Positions 1 through 6,967 of a DNA stretch of 11,744 bases are shown piece by piece. The DNA is taken from NCBI GenBank assembly GCA_050486105.1, contig JBJHCR010000205.1, positions 1 through 11,744 on the forward strand, read 5' to 3'. Origin of the DNA: JAEXNA01 sp050486105. GTDB lineage: Bacteria > Vulcanimicrobiota > Xenobia > Xenobiales > JADMJV01. Made by a program: the position numbers and the translations under genes. A model generated the notes under the pieces. It was not told the DNA's origin and did no database searches. It saw nothing but the letters and a program-made list of their open reading frames with translations. Position 1 is the stretch's first letter. Each line of letters starts with the position of its first letter.

Positions 1-1
1 G

Positions 2-718
2 ACTCCGGCGGTGCTCAGCCTGCTCGAGCAAAACCAGAGAGTCAAGAGGCTGTTCGGTAAGAACCGGCCGGGCTGGCCGAAACTTCATCCGCTTCTGAAG
101 CTCAAGACCTGTATTTATCCGTTGATGGCCCTGTCCGAGCCCAAGGTTCCCTCCAACCTGGAACTGAACCCCATGGGGGATGAGAACCTGGTTGGTTTTG
201 CCGCTCAACAAAGTGAGAACTTCGACCTGATTCCGGACTTGCAGGACGGCCAGACCCCGGGGCTCCTTCCTCCCGGAGAGCGTGTGCTGGCCCTTCGAAA
301 TCGTGAAAATGGGGAGACTCTGGGTTGCGCAGGTCTGTGGGATACCTCGGATTCCCGCCAAGTTTTGGTGAACGCTTACGGAGGAGGTTTTCAGACCGCC
401 TACCAAGCTAGCCGAGCCCTTGGGCGCCCGGTCTTGCCGGAGCCGGGTTCTCCGGTGAAGCTGGTCTATGCTTCGTGTTTTTGGTGCCCAGACCCTAAGC
501 TGCGCCTTCTTTTGTTGCAGCACCTGATGTGGAGGGCAAAGCAGGAGGGCTTCACTTTTTTGGTGACCCTGGTGGACAACCCCACCACCAGCGGGCTGGG
601 CCTTCACCGCTGGGTGCGCTTTTCTTTCGACAGCACTCTGTATCAACTGATTTGGCAGGAGGGCACCGAATTGCCCGTCTGCACCCAAATGCCTGGGCTC
701 GAGGTGGCTTGGCTGTGA
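2..718 (+). CDS. GNAT-like acyltransferase-type protein (5' end outside window)
   Basis: The reading frame is open to the left edge, so the 5' end is missing. The GTG at 11 is only the first possible start inside the window. About 238 residues are visible. The C-terminal half has the strand-helix-strand order of a GNAT fold: a hydrophobic strand (VKLVYASCFW, about residues 150-160 counted from the GTG), a Leu-rich helix (LRLLLLQHLMWRAKQ) and the strand FTFLVTLVDN. The usual acetyl-CoA pyrophosphate loop (Q/RxxGxG/A) is not evident; PDPKLR sits at that place. It could therefore be a degenerate or atypical acyltransferase domain, or the second half of a two-domain protein. The stop TGA at 716-718 overlaps the GTG start of the next gene at 715, so the two are probably translationally coupled in an operon that ends with the GH3-family gene. 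Substrate unknown. Confidence 0.55.
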   Translation, partial: TPAVLSLLEQNQRVKRLFGKNRPGWPKLHPLLKLKTCIYPLMALSEPKVPSNLELNPMGDENLVGFAAQQSENFDLIPDLQDGQTPGLLPPGERVLALRNRENGETLGCAGLWDTSDSRQVLVNAYGGGFQTAYQASRALGRPVLPEPGSPVKLVYASCFWCPDPKLRLLLLQHLMWRAKQEGFTFLVTLVDNPTTSGLGLHRWVRFSFDSTLYQLIWQEGTELPVCTQMPGLEVAWL

Positions 719-1419
719 GCTTGAGGCATCGAGTGAATGCGGTGAGCGCCCTCCGCGACACGGACATCTCGGCCTTGAACACCCTCTTTTGCCAGGCTTT
801 TGAAGCCGATTCGAGAGGGTTTCGCTCAGATTTGAAGGACAAAGATTACGTTCTGCGCCTCTGGGACGGGGCTGAGGTGGTGGCCTTCTCCACCCTCAAA
901 CTCATGGTCCCCGAGCCCGGAGTTCGCCTCCTCTTCTCAGGAGACACCTACGCCGACCCCGCCGCCCGCTGGGGGCACAGCCTGCCTTTGGTGTGGGCCG
1001 AGTTTGTCTTCCGCCAACTCCCGGCAGAGCCGGGCTGTCGAGACTACTGGCTACTGTTCTGCTCGGGCTTTCGCACCTACCGCATTCTCCCCACTTTTTT
1101 CAAGCGCTACGTTCCCGGTCCGGGGACGGGCACTGATGCTCTCAGCAGGCGTCGAGACCGATGGGCTCAGCAGCTTTTTGGGGAAAGCTACGCTCAAGGA
1201 ACGGTGGTGCCCCGCTTTGCCACCCCGTTGAAGGATCCCGAGCCCCCAAAACGCTTGGAAAACGACCCCCATGTGCGCTTCTTTTTCGAGCAGAATCCCC
1301 ACAGCAGCCAAGGCCACGAGTTGGTTTGCTTGACGGCGCTGACTGAGGAGAACTTGAAGCCCGCCGGCTTAAGGTTGGCTCGAGGAGGTTCAAGGGTGCT
1401 GGCTGCCGCGGAACAATGA
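715..1419 (+). CDS. GNAT-like acyltransferase-type protein
   Basis: This is a 234-residue protein. I chose the GTG at 715 because it overlaps the upstream stop as GTGA; the frame is open further upstream, but that stretch is the shadow of the preceding gene. The order of elements is GNAT-like: a first strand and helix (VNAVSALRDTDISALNTLF), paired strands around DYVLRLWDGAEVVAFSTLKL, then the strand LLFSGDTYADP leading into a loop (AARWGHSLP) where acetyl- or acyl-CoA would bind, a helix (LVWAEFVFRQL), and the strand DYWLLFCSG followed by FRTYRILPTFFKRYVP. The RTYR.LP.FF segment resembles uncharacterised bacterial GNAT-like proteins I remember, but I cannot name the family precisely. It ends in ATGA, overlapping the GH3 gene start. 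Role inferred from context: to supply or modify an acyl group for the GH3-family enzyme. Confidence 0.6.
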   Translation: MSLRHRVNAVSALRDTDISALNTLFCQAFEADSRGFRSDLKDKDYVLRLWDGAEVVAFSTLKLMVPEPGVRLLFSGDTYADPAARWGHSLPLVWAEFVFRQLPAEPGCRDYWLLFCSGFRTYRILPTFFKRYVPGPGTGTDALSRRRDRWAQQLFGESYAQGTVVPRFATPLKDPEPPKRLENDPHVRFFFEQNPHSSQGHELVCLTALTEENLKPAGLRLARGGSRVLAAAEQ

Positions 1420-2894
1420 CGGGAGCGTTCGGTGGGGGCAGGTTGGCCCCGGTGGTCAACCGCCTATGGCAGCTTTGCTGCTGGCCTGGGGCCTTGAGCT
1501 TTTCCTGGCATCTCGACCAACTCCAGCAGGTGCAGACCGACCTGCTGCGGCTTACTTTGAGCAGAACTGCTCCCACCCTGTACGAGCAAAATCACCATCT
1601 ATCGGGCATTTCCACCTACCAGCAATTTCGAGAGCGGGTGCCGGTGGCTACCTATGGAGACTTGGAGCCTTATCTTTCGGTGGCCCAGGGGATCCTAGCT
1701 CAGCCTGCCCACACCTGGGAGCCCACCAGCGGAAGCAGCGGAGCCAGCAAATGGATTCCCTGGACCCGGGGTCTGCAGCAGCAATTTGGGCGAGGGGTCT
1801 CGGTGTGGATCTGGGATCTTTTTCGAACCTATCCTGGAATGCGAGACGGGCGCAGCTACTGGCAATTGACTCCCAAGACTTCGCTTATCTCTGCTCCATC
1901 CTGGCTTCAGGGTCAGCAGTTGGGCTTTGCCTCCGACGGAGAGTATCTGGGCCCCTGGGGTCGAGCTACAGAGCGAGCCGTCCTCGTTGCCCCTCCGTTG
2001 AGCCAAGAGCGGTTTTGGGAGACGACCATAAGGAGCCTGATTCAGGCCAAAGACCTGCGCAGCCTATCCTGCTGGAGCCCCAGCTTCTTGACCCTGCTGC
2101 AGCAGAAAACCCTGGATCTCTTGGGCTGCTGGCAGCCCCGAGCCTGGTGGCCAAAATTGCAACTCATCAGCTGCTGGCTGCACGCGGCCTCGGCTCCTTA
2201 CCGGCAGAATCTAGAAGAGCTGTTCCCGGGAGTGGCTCTTCAAGCTAAGGGCCTGCTGTCCACTGAAGCCCTGACCACCATCCCCTACCAAGGTCGCTAC
2301 CCGCTGGCCTACCAGAGCCATTTTTTTGAGTTTCGAGATCACCGGGGTGAGGTTTTTCCCAGTTGGGAGCTTGAGTTCGGGCAGAGCTACAGCGTGATCC
2401 AAACCACCTTAGGGGGGCTGATCCGCTACGACTCCGGCGATCGGGTCTTGGTCACCGGGTTTTTGGGGAGCGTCCCTTGCCTAGAGTTCTTGGGCCGGGA
2501 CGGGGTCAGCGACCATCGAGGCGAAAAACTGTCGCTGGCTCTCCTCGAGGAGCTTCTAGAACCCCTGGAGGGGTTTGTCATGCTGGCCTTCGAAGACGAC
2601 GGCTACGTGCTCTTTTGTGATTCAGCCGTCCCTCTGGGTCAGCGGCAGAGGCAGGTTCAACACCTCGAAACCGAACTTCAAAAGAACTACTGCTACGCCG
2701 ACGCCCGGCACCTGGACCAACTGCGAGCTCTACGAGGTTTCCTCATCCCAGAGCGGGCCGAATTGCAGTGGGCTCGCATAGCCGAAGCCCATCTAGGGGC
2801 CCGCCCAGGATCAGCAAAGCCCCAGCGATTCCATCCCTGGATTCACTGGGGCCGCCATTTCGAAGGCCGGTTTTTTACCGCACAGCCTCCTTAG
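1416..2894 (+). CDS. GH3-family acyl-acid-amido synthetase
   Basis: This 492-residue protein has the hallmark motifs of the GH3 auxin-responsive family, ANL-type enzymes that adenylate a carboxylic acid with ATP and join it to an amino acid. The P-loop-like motif TSGSSGASKWIP is at about 104-115. The second motif, AKGLLSTEA, is at 277-285. The third, beginning YSVIQTTLGGLIRYDSGDRV, is at 325-344, followed by the hinge region LEFLGRDG...RGEKLS (356-373). Length is slightly under plant GH3 (about 550-600) and close to bacterial members. The ATG at 1416 overlaps the previous stop as ATGA, which fixes the start and suggests coupled translation with the two GNAT-like genes. The substrate acid and amine cannot be read from sequence. 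The protein is notably rich in Trp, Leu and Gln. Its TAG stop at 2892-2894 overlaps the stop of the convergent gene. Confidence 0.85.
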   Translation: MTGAFGGGRLAPVVNRLWQLCCWPGALSFSWHLDQLQQVQTDLLRLTLSRTAPTLYEQNHHLSGISTYQQFRERVPVATYGDLEPYLSVAQGILAQPAHTWEPTSGSSGASKWIPWTRGLQQQFGRGVSVWIWDLFRTYPGMRDGRSYWQLTPKTSLISAPSWLQGQQLGFASDGEYLGPWGRATERAVLVAPPLSQERFWETTIRSLIQAKDLRSLSCWSPSFLTLLQQKTLDLLGCWQPRAWWPKLQLISCWLHAASAPYRQNLEELFPGVALQAKGLLSTEALTTIPYQGRYPLAYQSHFFEFRDHRGEVFPSWELEFGQSYSVIQTTLGGLIRYDSGDRVLVTGFLGSVPCLEFLGRDGVSDHRGEKLSLALLEELLEPLEGFVMLAFEDDGYVLFCDSAVPLGQRQRQVQHLETELQKNYCYADARHLDQLRALRGFLIPERAELQWARIAEAHLGARPGSAKPQRFHPWIHWGRHFEGRFFTAQPP

Positions 2895-3370
2895 TGGTGA
2901 TGACCGCCGGGTCCGTGCACGTGGCCGTGGGCCAGTTCTTCGGGCTCGGCTTTGCGGATATCTACAATGGTCACTTCAAAGTTCAGGTTCTCCCCCGCCA
3001 AGGGGTGATTGGCATCGAGGATCACCTCTTTCTCGGTGAACTCGGCGACCCGAGCCACAAAGGTCTGCCCGTTGGGGTTCTGCAGCTGCACCAGGCTGTC
3101 CACCGGCGGAGGCTGATCCCCGATTCTGTCTTTAGGGATGGCAAACTTCAGCTGAGGGTCGTACTCCCCGTAGCCGTCAGCCGGGCTCACTTTAGCTCTT
3201 TTTGATTCCCCAACGGCCAAACCGTCCAAGGCTCTTTCCAAGCCAGGCACGATATTGCGATGCCCGTGTAGGTAAACCAGTGGCTGTTCCCCTGATTGAT
3301 CAATGATGGTTCCTTCGTCGTTCTTGAGAACGTAACCCATGGAAACCACCATATCTTGAGTAATGGTCAT
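2891..3370 (-). CDS. slyD: FKBP-type peptidyl-prolyl isomerase, SlyD-like
   Basis: This 159-residue protein interconverts cis and trans prolyl bonds and acts as a folding helper in the cytoplasm. It has the SlyD layout: an FKBP half (about 1-68, with DQSGEQPLVYLHGHRNIVPGLE at 24-45 and the LAVGE...V.PADGYG motif at 51-68), an insert-in-flap chaperone domain (about 69-118), then the closing FKBP strand LDANHPLAGENLNFEVTIV (118-136). The last 12 residues are His-rich (HGHVHGPGGHHH), as in metal-binding SlyD tails. No signal peptide. The start at 3370 is preferred because AAGGAG lies 6 nt upstream and family members begin just before DMVVS. A second ATG at 3403, with AGGAGG 11 nt upstream, would add 11 residues and is the alternative. 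It is convergent with the GH3 gene and separated by a terminator from the lipoprotein cluster upstream. Confidence 0.88.
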   Translation of the reverse strand: MTITQDMVVSMGYVLKNDEGTIIDQSGEQPLVYLHGHRNIVPGLERALDGLAVGESKRAKVSPADGYGEYDPQLKFAIPKDRIGDQPPPVDSLVQLQNPNGQTFVARVAEFTEKEVILDANHPLAGENLNFEVTIVDIRKAEPEELAHGHVHGPGGHHH

Positions 3371-3376
3371 GTCAAA

Positions 3377-3382
3377 CTCCTT
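3377..3382 (-). promoter_or_regulatory. Ribosome binding site deciding the slyD start
   Basis: On the minus strand AAGGAG ends 6 nt before the ATG at 3370. A second, equally strong AGGAGG lies further upstream before the ATG at 3403, so this locus carries two candidate initiation sites. The shorter product agrees better with the known SlyD N-terminus. Confidence 0.6.
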
Positions 3383-3440
3383 ATGGGCCTTTGTTGCCCG
3401 CATACTTCCAGAGACCTCCTTTTCGCTCACCGATACCAAG

Positions 3441-3463
3441 AAAAAAGACGGAGCCGAAACTCC
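3441..3463 (-). terminator. Intrinsic terminator after the lipoprotein cluster
   Basis: Read on the minus strand, GGAGT-TTCG-GCTCC forms a 5-bp stem (one G-U pair) with a UUCG tetraloop, followed by GTC and a run of T. It lies about 59 nt after the stop of the last lipoprotein gene and before the slyD start. It would end the lipoprotein transcript and implies that slyD has its own promoter between 3371 and 3440. Confidence 0.65.
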
Positions 3464-3486
3464 TTCCTTTCTTGCCTGGGTGCTGC

Positions 3487-3500
3487 TGTCAGGCCTGACA
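3487..3500. repeat. Perfect 14-bp palindrome TGTCAGGCCTGACA
   Basis: The 14 bases equal their own reverse complement. It lies between the stop of the lipoprotein gene ending at 3522 and the terminator at 3441-3463, so it would be in the 3' untranslated part of that transcript. It could be a protein-binding site or part of an extended terminator structure. No partner copy seen in the window. Confidence 0.5.
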
Positions 3501-3521
3501 AGACTTGGGCCCTAAAGACAT

Positions 3522-4640
3522 CTACTCAGGGCCGTTGTCCCCGTTTGGGACCAGGATTTCGCATTCGTCCACGATCCCGGGAAGCGGAGAATTCGAGGTC
3601 TCACCGAGGCGCAAAGCGGTGAAATTCCCCTGGGTGAGTAAAGTCTCAGGGCACTCCTGGCAGCTCTGGCAATACCTCAAACTGACCTCGTCTCCAGCTT
3701 CGAGACTGGCCACCACTTGAACTCTCATGGCGTCGGTTTGAAGTAGCTGGGTCAGGGGAGACTCGGCGCTCTCTCTTCTTCTGGTCTGAGTGGAGGTCCA
3801 AGACTGGGAGACCACCTCATCATTCACCAGGACTAGAAATCTCGATTGACCGGAGTCAGCCTGGGCGTTCACCTCAGACGGGAGCAAAATGAAATCATTG
3901 AATACCAAGTCCAGAGAGTAGGTCAGCAGATAGTCCCCGTCTTCTGCCACACTGTAGACCCCGGCCTGATCGCGGGTCACCCCTACACTTGCCTTAATTT
4001 CTGGAAAGTCCACCAATTGCCCGGGCTCTAACGGATCGCCCACCAAGCCCTGGGTGATCACGTCGACTTCGATGAGCTGCTCGGAAGTGAATGTGAACGA
4101 ACCGTAGGCAATATCCAAACCACCTTCGGAGCCGGGAGGACCTTCAGGCCCCGGCCCTCCGAAATCCTCACCGATAAGGCCCGGAAACTTGAAGACCGGG
4201 TTGGTGATCGGGAAGGTCTCTTCAGGGGCGATGTCCACCGTCAAGGACGTTCCTCCCATCACCAGGATGTCCACCAGCAATTCTACTCTAAGGTTCACCA
4301 CCTCCACCGGCACTTCGCTCAACAGAACGCTGGCGTTCTTGGTCCGCAACACCGGACCATAAACCAGAGTTCCGTCGGCGTTGAAGCCGGTGAAACGGTA
4401 ATGAGTTACGAACACCGGAACCTGAGCGCTTTCGAACAGCACCGGCGCGGTTTGCTGCACGGTCTCATCGGTAGCCAGGACGGTGTTGAACTGCACCTGG
4501 CCAAATTGGCCTGAAATCGGCGGTGGTCCGGGCAGAGTTCCAGTGTTTGCCGTGGTGACGTTGATTTCTCTGGTCTCGCCACAGCCCAGGGCCAGGAGTC
4601 CGGCCATCAAAATTGTGAGAAGCAGAAGTGATCTTTTCAT
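3522..4640 (-). CDS. Collagen-like/C1q-like lipoprotein, paralog 3 (distal)
   Basis: This 372-residue protein begins with a signal peptide ending in the lipobox LALGC, so Cys20 is the likely lipidated residue. Gly follows, so there is no Asp inner-membrane retention signal of the E. coli Lol rule. Residues about 45-155 form a beta-rich domain shared with the two upstream paralogs (for example FVTHYRFTGFNADG, SVLLSEVPVEVVNLRVELL). Residues 161-174 are collagen-like Gly-X-Y triplets (GGPGPEGPPGSEGG). From 178 on, the pattern AYGSFTF, then AGVYSVAEDGDYLLTYSLDL, then VVASLEAGDEVSLRYC, then GNFTALRLG resembles the C1q/TNF-like jelly-roll head of BclA-type collagen-like proteins. Three Cys (324, 327, 330) form a CxxCxxC cluster, and a Cys (360) sits in the acidic tail. 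Inferred: trimeric cell-surface or periplasmic lipoprotein. It is the last of three tandem genes. Confidence 0.75.
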   Translation of the reverse strand: MKRSLLLLTILMAGLLALGCGETREINVTTANTGTLPGPPPISGQFGQVQFNTVLATDETVQQTAPVLFESAQVPVFVTHYRFTGFNADGTLVYGPVLRTKNASVLLSEVPVEVVNLRVELLVDILVMGGTSLTVDIAPEETFPITNPVFKFPGLIGEDFGGPGPEGPPGSEGGLDIAYGSFTFTSEQLIEVDVITQGLVGDPLEPGQLVDFPEIKASVGVTRDQAGVYSVAEDGDYLLTYSLDLVFNDFILLPSEVNAQADSGQSRFLVLVNDEVVSQSWTSTQTRRRESAESPLTQLLQTDAMRVQVVASLEAGDEVSLRYCQSCQECPETLLTQGNFTALRLGETSNSPLPGIVDECEILVPNGDNGPE

Positions 4641-4676
4641 AGCCGCCTGAGTTGGACGTCGACCCGGAAAGTCCTA
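4641..4676 (-). promoter_or_regulatory. Conserved 36-nt leader of lipoprotein paralog 3
   Basis: The 36 nt before the ATG align without gaps to the leaders of the other two paralogs. Shared parts are GACGTCCAACT (4650-4660) and GCT directly before ATG, with AGGACTTT at the 5' end. No Shine-Dalgarno sequence lies within the usual 5-12 nt of the start. This copy is the most diverged of the three. Confidence 0.5.
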
Positions 4677-4720
4677 GGGCCAACAACGGTTTGCGGTTTT
4701 TTGAAGCGGGATTACATCTC

Positions 4721-5770
4721 CTACTGGTCCGGGTCCGAGCAATCATCGTCGAGGTCCGGCAACGGAGAGTTGGAAGACTCTCCGATACGTATGATACTGA
4801 GGGTTCCCTGAGCAAATCCCTGCTCACACTGCACACAATCTGGCTGACAAAATTGCAGAGTAAGCGGCTCGCCGCCCTCCAAGCTGAGGATCGATTGGAT
4901 GGTAAGCTTCACGGGTTGAAAAGTCTCATCGTTGAAAATCACTCTATCGGACACGGCACCGCCGACCCTCAACAGCAGACGTGCTTGATTCTCGATCTCC
5001 CCTTGAGCCAGCAGCCTGCCAACACCTGCCATAGATGCCAACTCAATCTGGTAGGTCACCAGATAGTCTCCAGCCTGCTCCACGGAATAGACCCCGAAGC
5101 TGCTGCGTTCTACTCCTCCGACACTGGCCAAAACCGTGGGCAGGTCCAAGAGGTCCCCGTTGGAGAGTTCCACTCCGGTCAAGGGGCCTCCCCCACTGAA
5201 TTGTTGGTCGCTGAGAAAAGTGAAAGAGCCATAAGCGGTGCTCCCATCGACCGGTGGGCCCGGAGGTCCGGGAGGGCCGGGCTCCCCGGGTTCCCCACTG
5301 TCAATGCCGGGAAACAAGAAGGTGGGGTTGGTTATGATAGTGGTCTGGTTGGCCTGGAGGGAGACGGGCAGAGCTACCCCTCCGACAACCAGGCTGCCCA
5401 CCAACAGCTCCACCCGGAGGTTCACCACCTCTATCGGCATTTCATTGAGCAAGACTGAAGCGCTCTTGGCGCGGACCAAGGGCCCGAAAATCAGGCGGCC
5501 TTCAGAGTTGAAACCCGAAAAACGGAAATCGGTGACCTGGACGGGGACAGTCTGATCTTCCAGCAAAACCGGGGTTTGCCCCTGAGTCTGTACCTGTGGG
5601 GCCAACAAGGTATTGAACTGGACATCCGTGGTCTGACCACTGAGGTCCGGCGGCGGGATCAGTTGTTGGACATTGGCCGAAGAGGAGACGTTAAATTCCT
5701 GCGAGGTTCCGCAGCCGAAAGCGAAAAGGCCGATCAGCAGCACGGAACAAGTGAGAACTGTTCTGGTCAT
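4721..5770 (-). CDS. Collagen-like/C1q-like lipoprotein, paralog 2 (middle)
   Basis: This 349-residue protein has the same architecture as its neighbours: signal peptide and lipobox FAFGC with Cys20 lipidated; N-terminal beta domain about 46-155 (VTDFRFSGFNSEGRLIFGP, MPIEVVNLRVELLVGSLVVG); and the best collagen-like stretch of the three, five Gly-X-Y triplets GEPGEPGPPGPPGPP at 159-173. The C1q/BclA-like head (about 179-330) contains FGVYSVEQAGDYLVTYQIEL, ILSLEGGEPLTLQFC and GTLSIIRIG. Cys308, 312 and 315 cluster, and Cys344 lies in the acidic tail. Pro at Y positions of the GPP triplets would not be hydroxylated in most bacteria, yet such triplets still support a triple helix; five triplets is short, so trimer stability would have to come mainly from the head. 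The minus-strand intergenic gap to paralog 3 is 80 nt. Confidence 0.77.
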   Translation of the reverse strand: MTRTVLTCSVLLIGLFAFGCGTSQEFNVSSSANVQQLIPPPDLSGQTTDVQFNTLLAPQVQTQGQTPVLLEDQTVPVQVTDFRFSGFNSEGRLIFGPLVRAKSASVLLNEMPIEVVNLRVELLVGSLVVGGVALPVSLQANQTTIITNPTFLFPGIDSGEPGEPGPPGPPGPPVDGSTAYGSFTFLSDQQFSGGGPLTGVELSNGDLLDLPTVLASVGGVERSSFGVYSVEQAGDYLVTYQIELASMAGVGRLLAQGEIENQARLLLRVGGAVSDRVIFNDETFQPVKLTIQSILSLEGGEPLTLQFCQPDCVQCEQGFAQGTLSIIRIGESSNSPLPDLDDDCSDPDQ

Positions 5771-5806
5771 AGCGGGCAGAGTTGGACGTCGAGAATAAAA
5801 CTCCTC
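5771..5806 (-). promoter_or_regulatory. Conserved 36-nt leader of lipoprotein paralog 2
   Basis: This leader is colinear with those of the other two paralogs. GACGTCCAACT is at 5780-5790, CCCGCT immediately precedes the ATG, and AGGAGTTT lies at the distal end, about 30 nt from the start and too far to act as a normal ribosome binding site. No Shine-Dalgarno sequence is adjacent to the start. It overlaps the hairpin and T-rich stretch at 5794-5823. Confidence 0.5.
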
Positions 5807-5823
5807 GAGCCGGAGATCGAGGA
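5794..5823 (-). terminator. Possible terminator or attenuator between paralogs 1 and 2
   Basis: On the minus strand, TCCTCGA and TCGAGGA (5817-5823 and 5802-5808) form a perfect 7-bp stem with an 8-nt loop, followed by GTTTTATT. It lies between paralog 1 and paralog 2, so it could reduce read-through and lower expression of the two downstream genes. The T-run is broken by an A, so termination may be partial. Confidence 0.4.
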
Positions 5824-5863
5824 TGAGGTATCCTGGCCTTCGAACCAGGGTGAGGTTCAGACC

Positions 5864-6931
5864 TTATGGGGGCAGTTGATTGCTAGGTTCCGGGCATTCG
5901 TCCTCGATCTCGGGCAGGACAGCTCCAGAGCTTGCTCCTAGGCGGGCGATGGTGAAGGTACCACGATTGAGCTCGAGTAAGCCGAAGAGACTGAATTCGT
6001 TGGCACAAAACTGCAACGAGATCTCATCGCCAGGTTCCAGGCTGACGATGGCTTGAAGGTTGACCGTCTGCTCGCCAAACCCTGCACCCAAGAGAACCTG
6101 GTTCGCGATGGCATCGTTGATCTTGAGATTTAAGCGCTCGAACTCGTCCACCCCTTCTTGCGTCAGCAGACCTTCGGCATCTTCTCGACCTTGCATGTTG
6201 AAAATCCTTCGAAGATCCAGAGAGTAGGTGAACAGATAATCCCCGGCCTGTTCCACGGAATAAACCCCATTTTGCCCGCTGTCGGCTGTCACCCCACCCA
6301 CGGCCACCAATTCGGTGGGAAAATTCAGAAGATCTTGAGGGAAGACGTCCAAGGGTTCGTCGTCGTTGTTAAGTCGGTCGAAAGTGAACATTCCGTAAGC
6401 TGTGGAGATGGGAACCGGGGCGCCGGGGGGGCCCGGAGGTCCGGGGGGGCCAGGCTCATCGCTGGCAATACCGGGAAAGAGAAAGGCGGGATTATTGAGA
6501 AGGAAGGTTTCCCCCTCAACGATGGTAACCGCCGTGGACAACCCTCCCACCACTAGGTTGTCGGCCAGTAGCTCGATTCTCAGGTTCACGGTTTCCACCG
6601 GAACCTCGGACAGCAGGATGGAAGCGTTCTTCAAGCGCTGCACGGCGTAGATCAGACGACCATCAGCATCGAATCCGGTGATTCGATAATGGGTGACAAA
6701 GACTGGCACCACTTGATCTTCGATGAGAGCAACGCTCTGGTTGAGAACCTGATTTGTCGAAGCCAGAATGGTGTTAAGCTGGACCTCGCCGACCTGTCCA
6801 CTGGCCGGAGGGAGCTCCACTTCCTGAAACTGGTTAGAGACTTCAGTGATATTGAACTTTTCGGTGTCTCCGCAACCGAAAGCCAGAATTCCCAGCAAGA
6901 GGACCAGACAAATATGCACGCATCGTTTCAT
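5864..6931 (-). CDS. Collagen-like/C1q-like lipoprotein, paralog 1 (proximal)
   Basis: From the ATG at 6931 this is a 355-residue protein. That start puts the lipobox LAFGC with Cys20 in register with both paralogs; a GTG three codons upstream is also in frame but spoils this match. The N-terminal beta domain (about 46-155) is close to paralog 3 (FVTHYRITGFDADGRLIY, KNASILLSEVPVETVNLRIE). Collagen-like triplets GPPGPPGPPGAP lie at 161-172. The C1q/BclA-like head (about 178-332) contains NGVYSVEQAGDYLFTYSLDL, IVSLEPGDEISLQFC and GTFTIARLG. Only one Cys (309) remains where the paralogs have three, while the acidic-tail Cys (346) is kept. It is first in the minus-strand cluster, so the main promoter should lie upstream of 6967. 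Function unknown; probably a structural or adhesive envelope lipoprotein. Confidence 0.75.
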   Translation of the reverse strand: MKRCVHICLVLLLGILAFGCGDTEKFNITEVSNQFQEVELPPASGQVGEVQLNTILASTNQVLNQSVALIEDQVVPVFVTHYRITGFDADGRLIYAVQRLKNASILLSEVPVETVNLRIELLADNLVVGGLSTAVTIVEGETFLLNNPAFLFPGIASDEPGPPGPPGPPGAPVPISTAYGMFTFDRLNNDDEPLDVFPQDLLNFPTELVAVGGVTADSGQNGVYSVEQAGDYLFTYSLDLRRIFNMQGREDAEGLLTQEGVDEFERLNLKINDAIANQVLLGAGFGEQTVNLQAIVSLEPGDEISLQFCANEFSLFGLLELNRGTFTIARLGASSGAVLPEIEDECPEPSNQLPP

Positions 6932-6967
6932 AGCGGGCACAGTTGGACGTTGAAGGAGAAACTCCTA
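6932..6967 (-). promoter_or_regulatory. Conserved 36-nt leader of lipoprotein paralog 1
   Basis: This leader is colinear with those of paralogs 2 and 3. ACGTCCAACT is at 6941-6950, and CCCGCT directly precedes the ATG. At its distal end AGGAG-TTT-CTCCT (6954-6966) can form a 5-bp hairpin that would hide the only AGGAG sequence. No adjacent Shine-Dalgarno sequence. Confidence 0.5.

Noticed and set aside
529..714. Upstream extension of the second GNAT-like gene, open to 529
   Set aside because: It lies entirely within the preceding gene in another frame and gives a Gly/His/Arg-rich nonsense-like sequence; GTG at 715 overlapping the stop is the natural start.
5238..5555. Plus-strand Gly-Pro-rich frame opposite lipoprotein paralog 2, apparently another collagen-like gene
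   Set aside because: The GGP repeats arise from the complement of the GPP codons in the real minus-strand gene; no start signal or other family feature.
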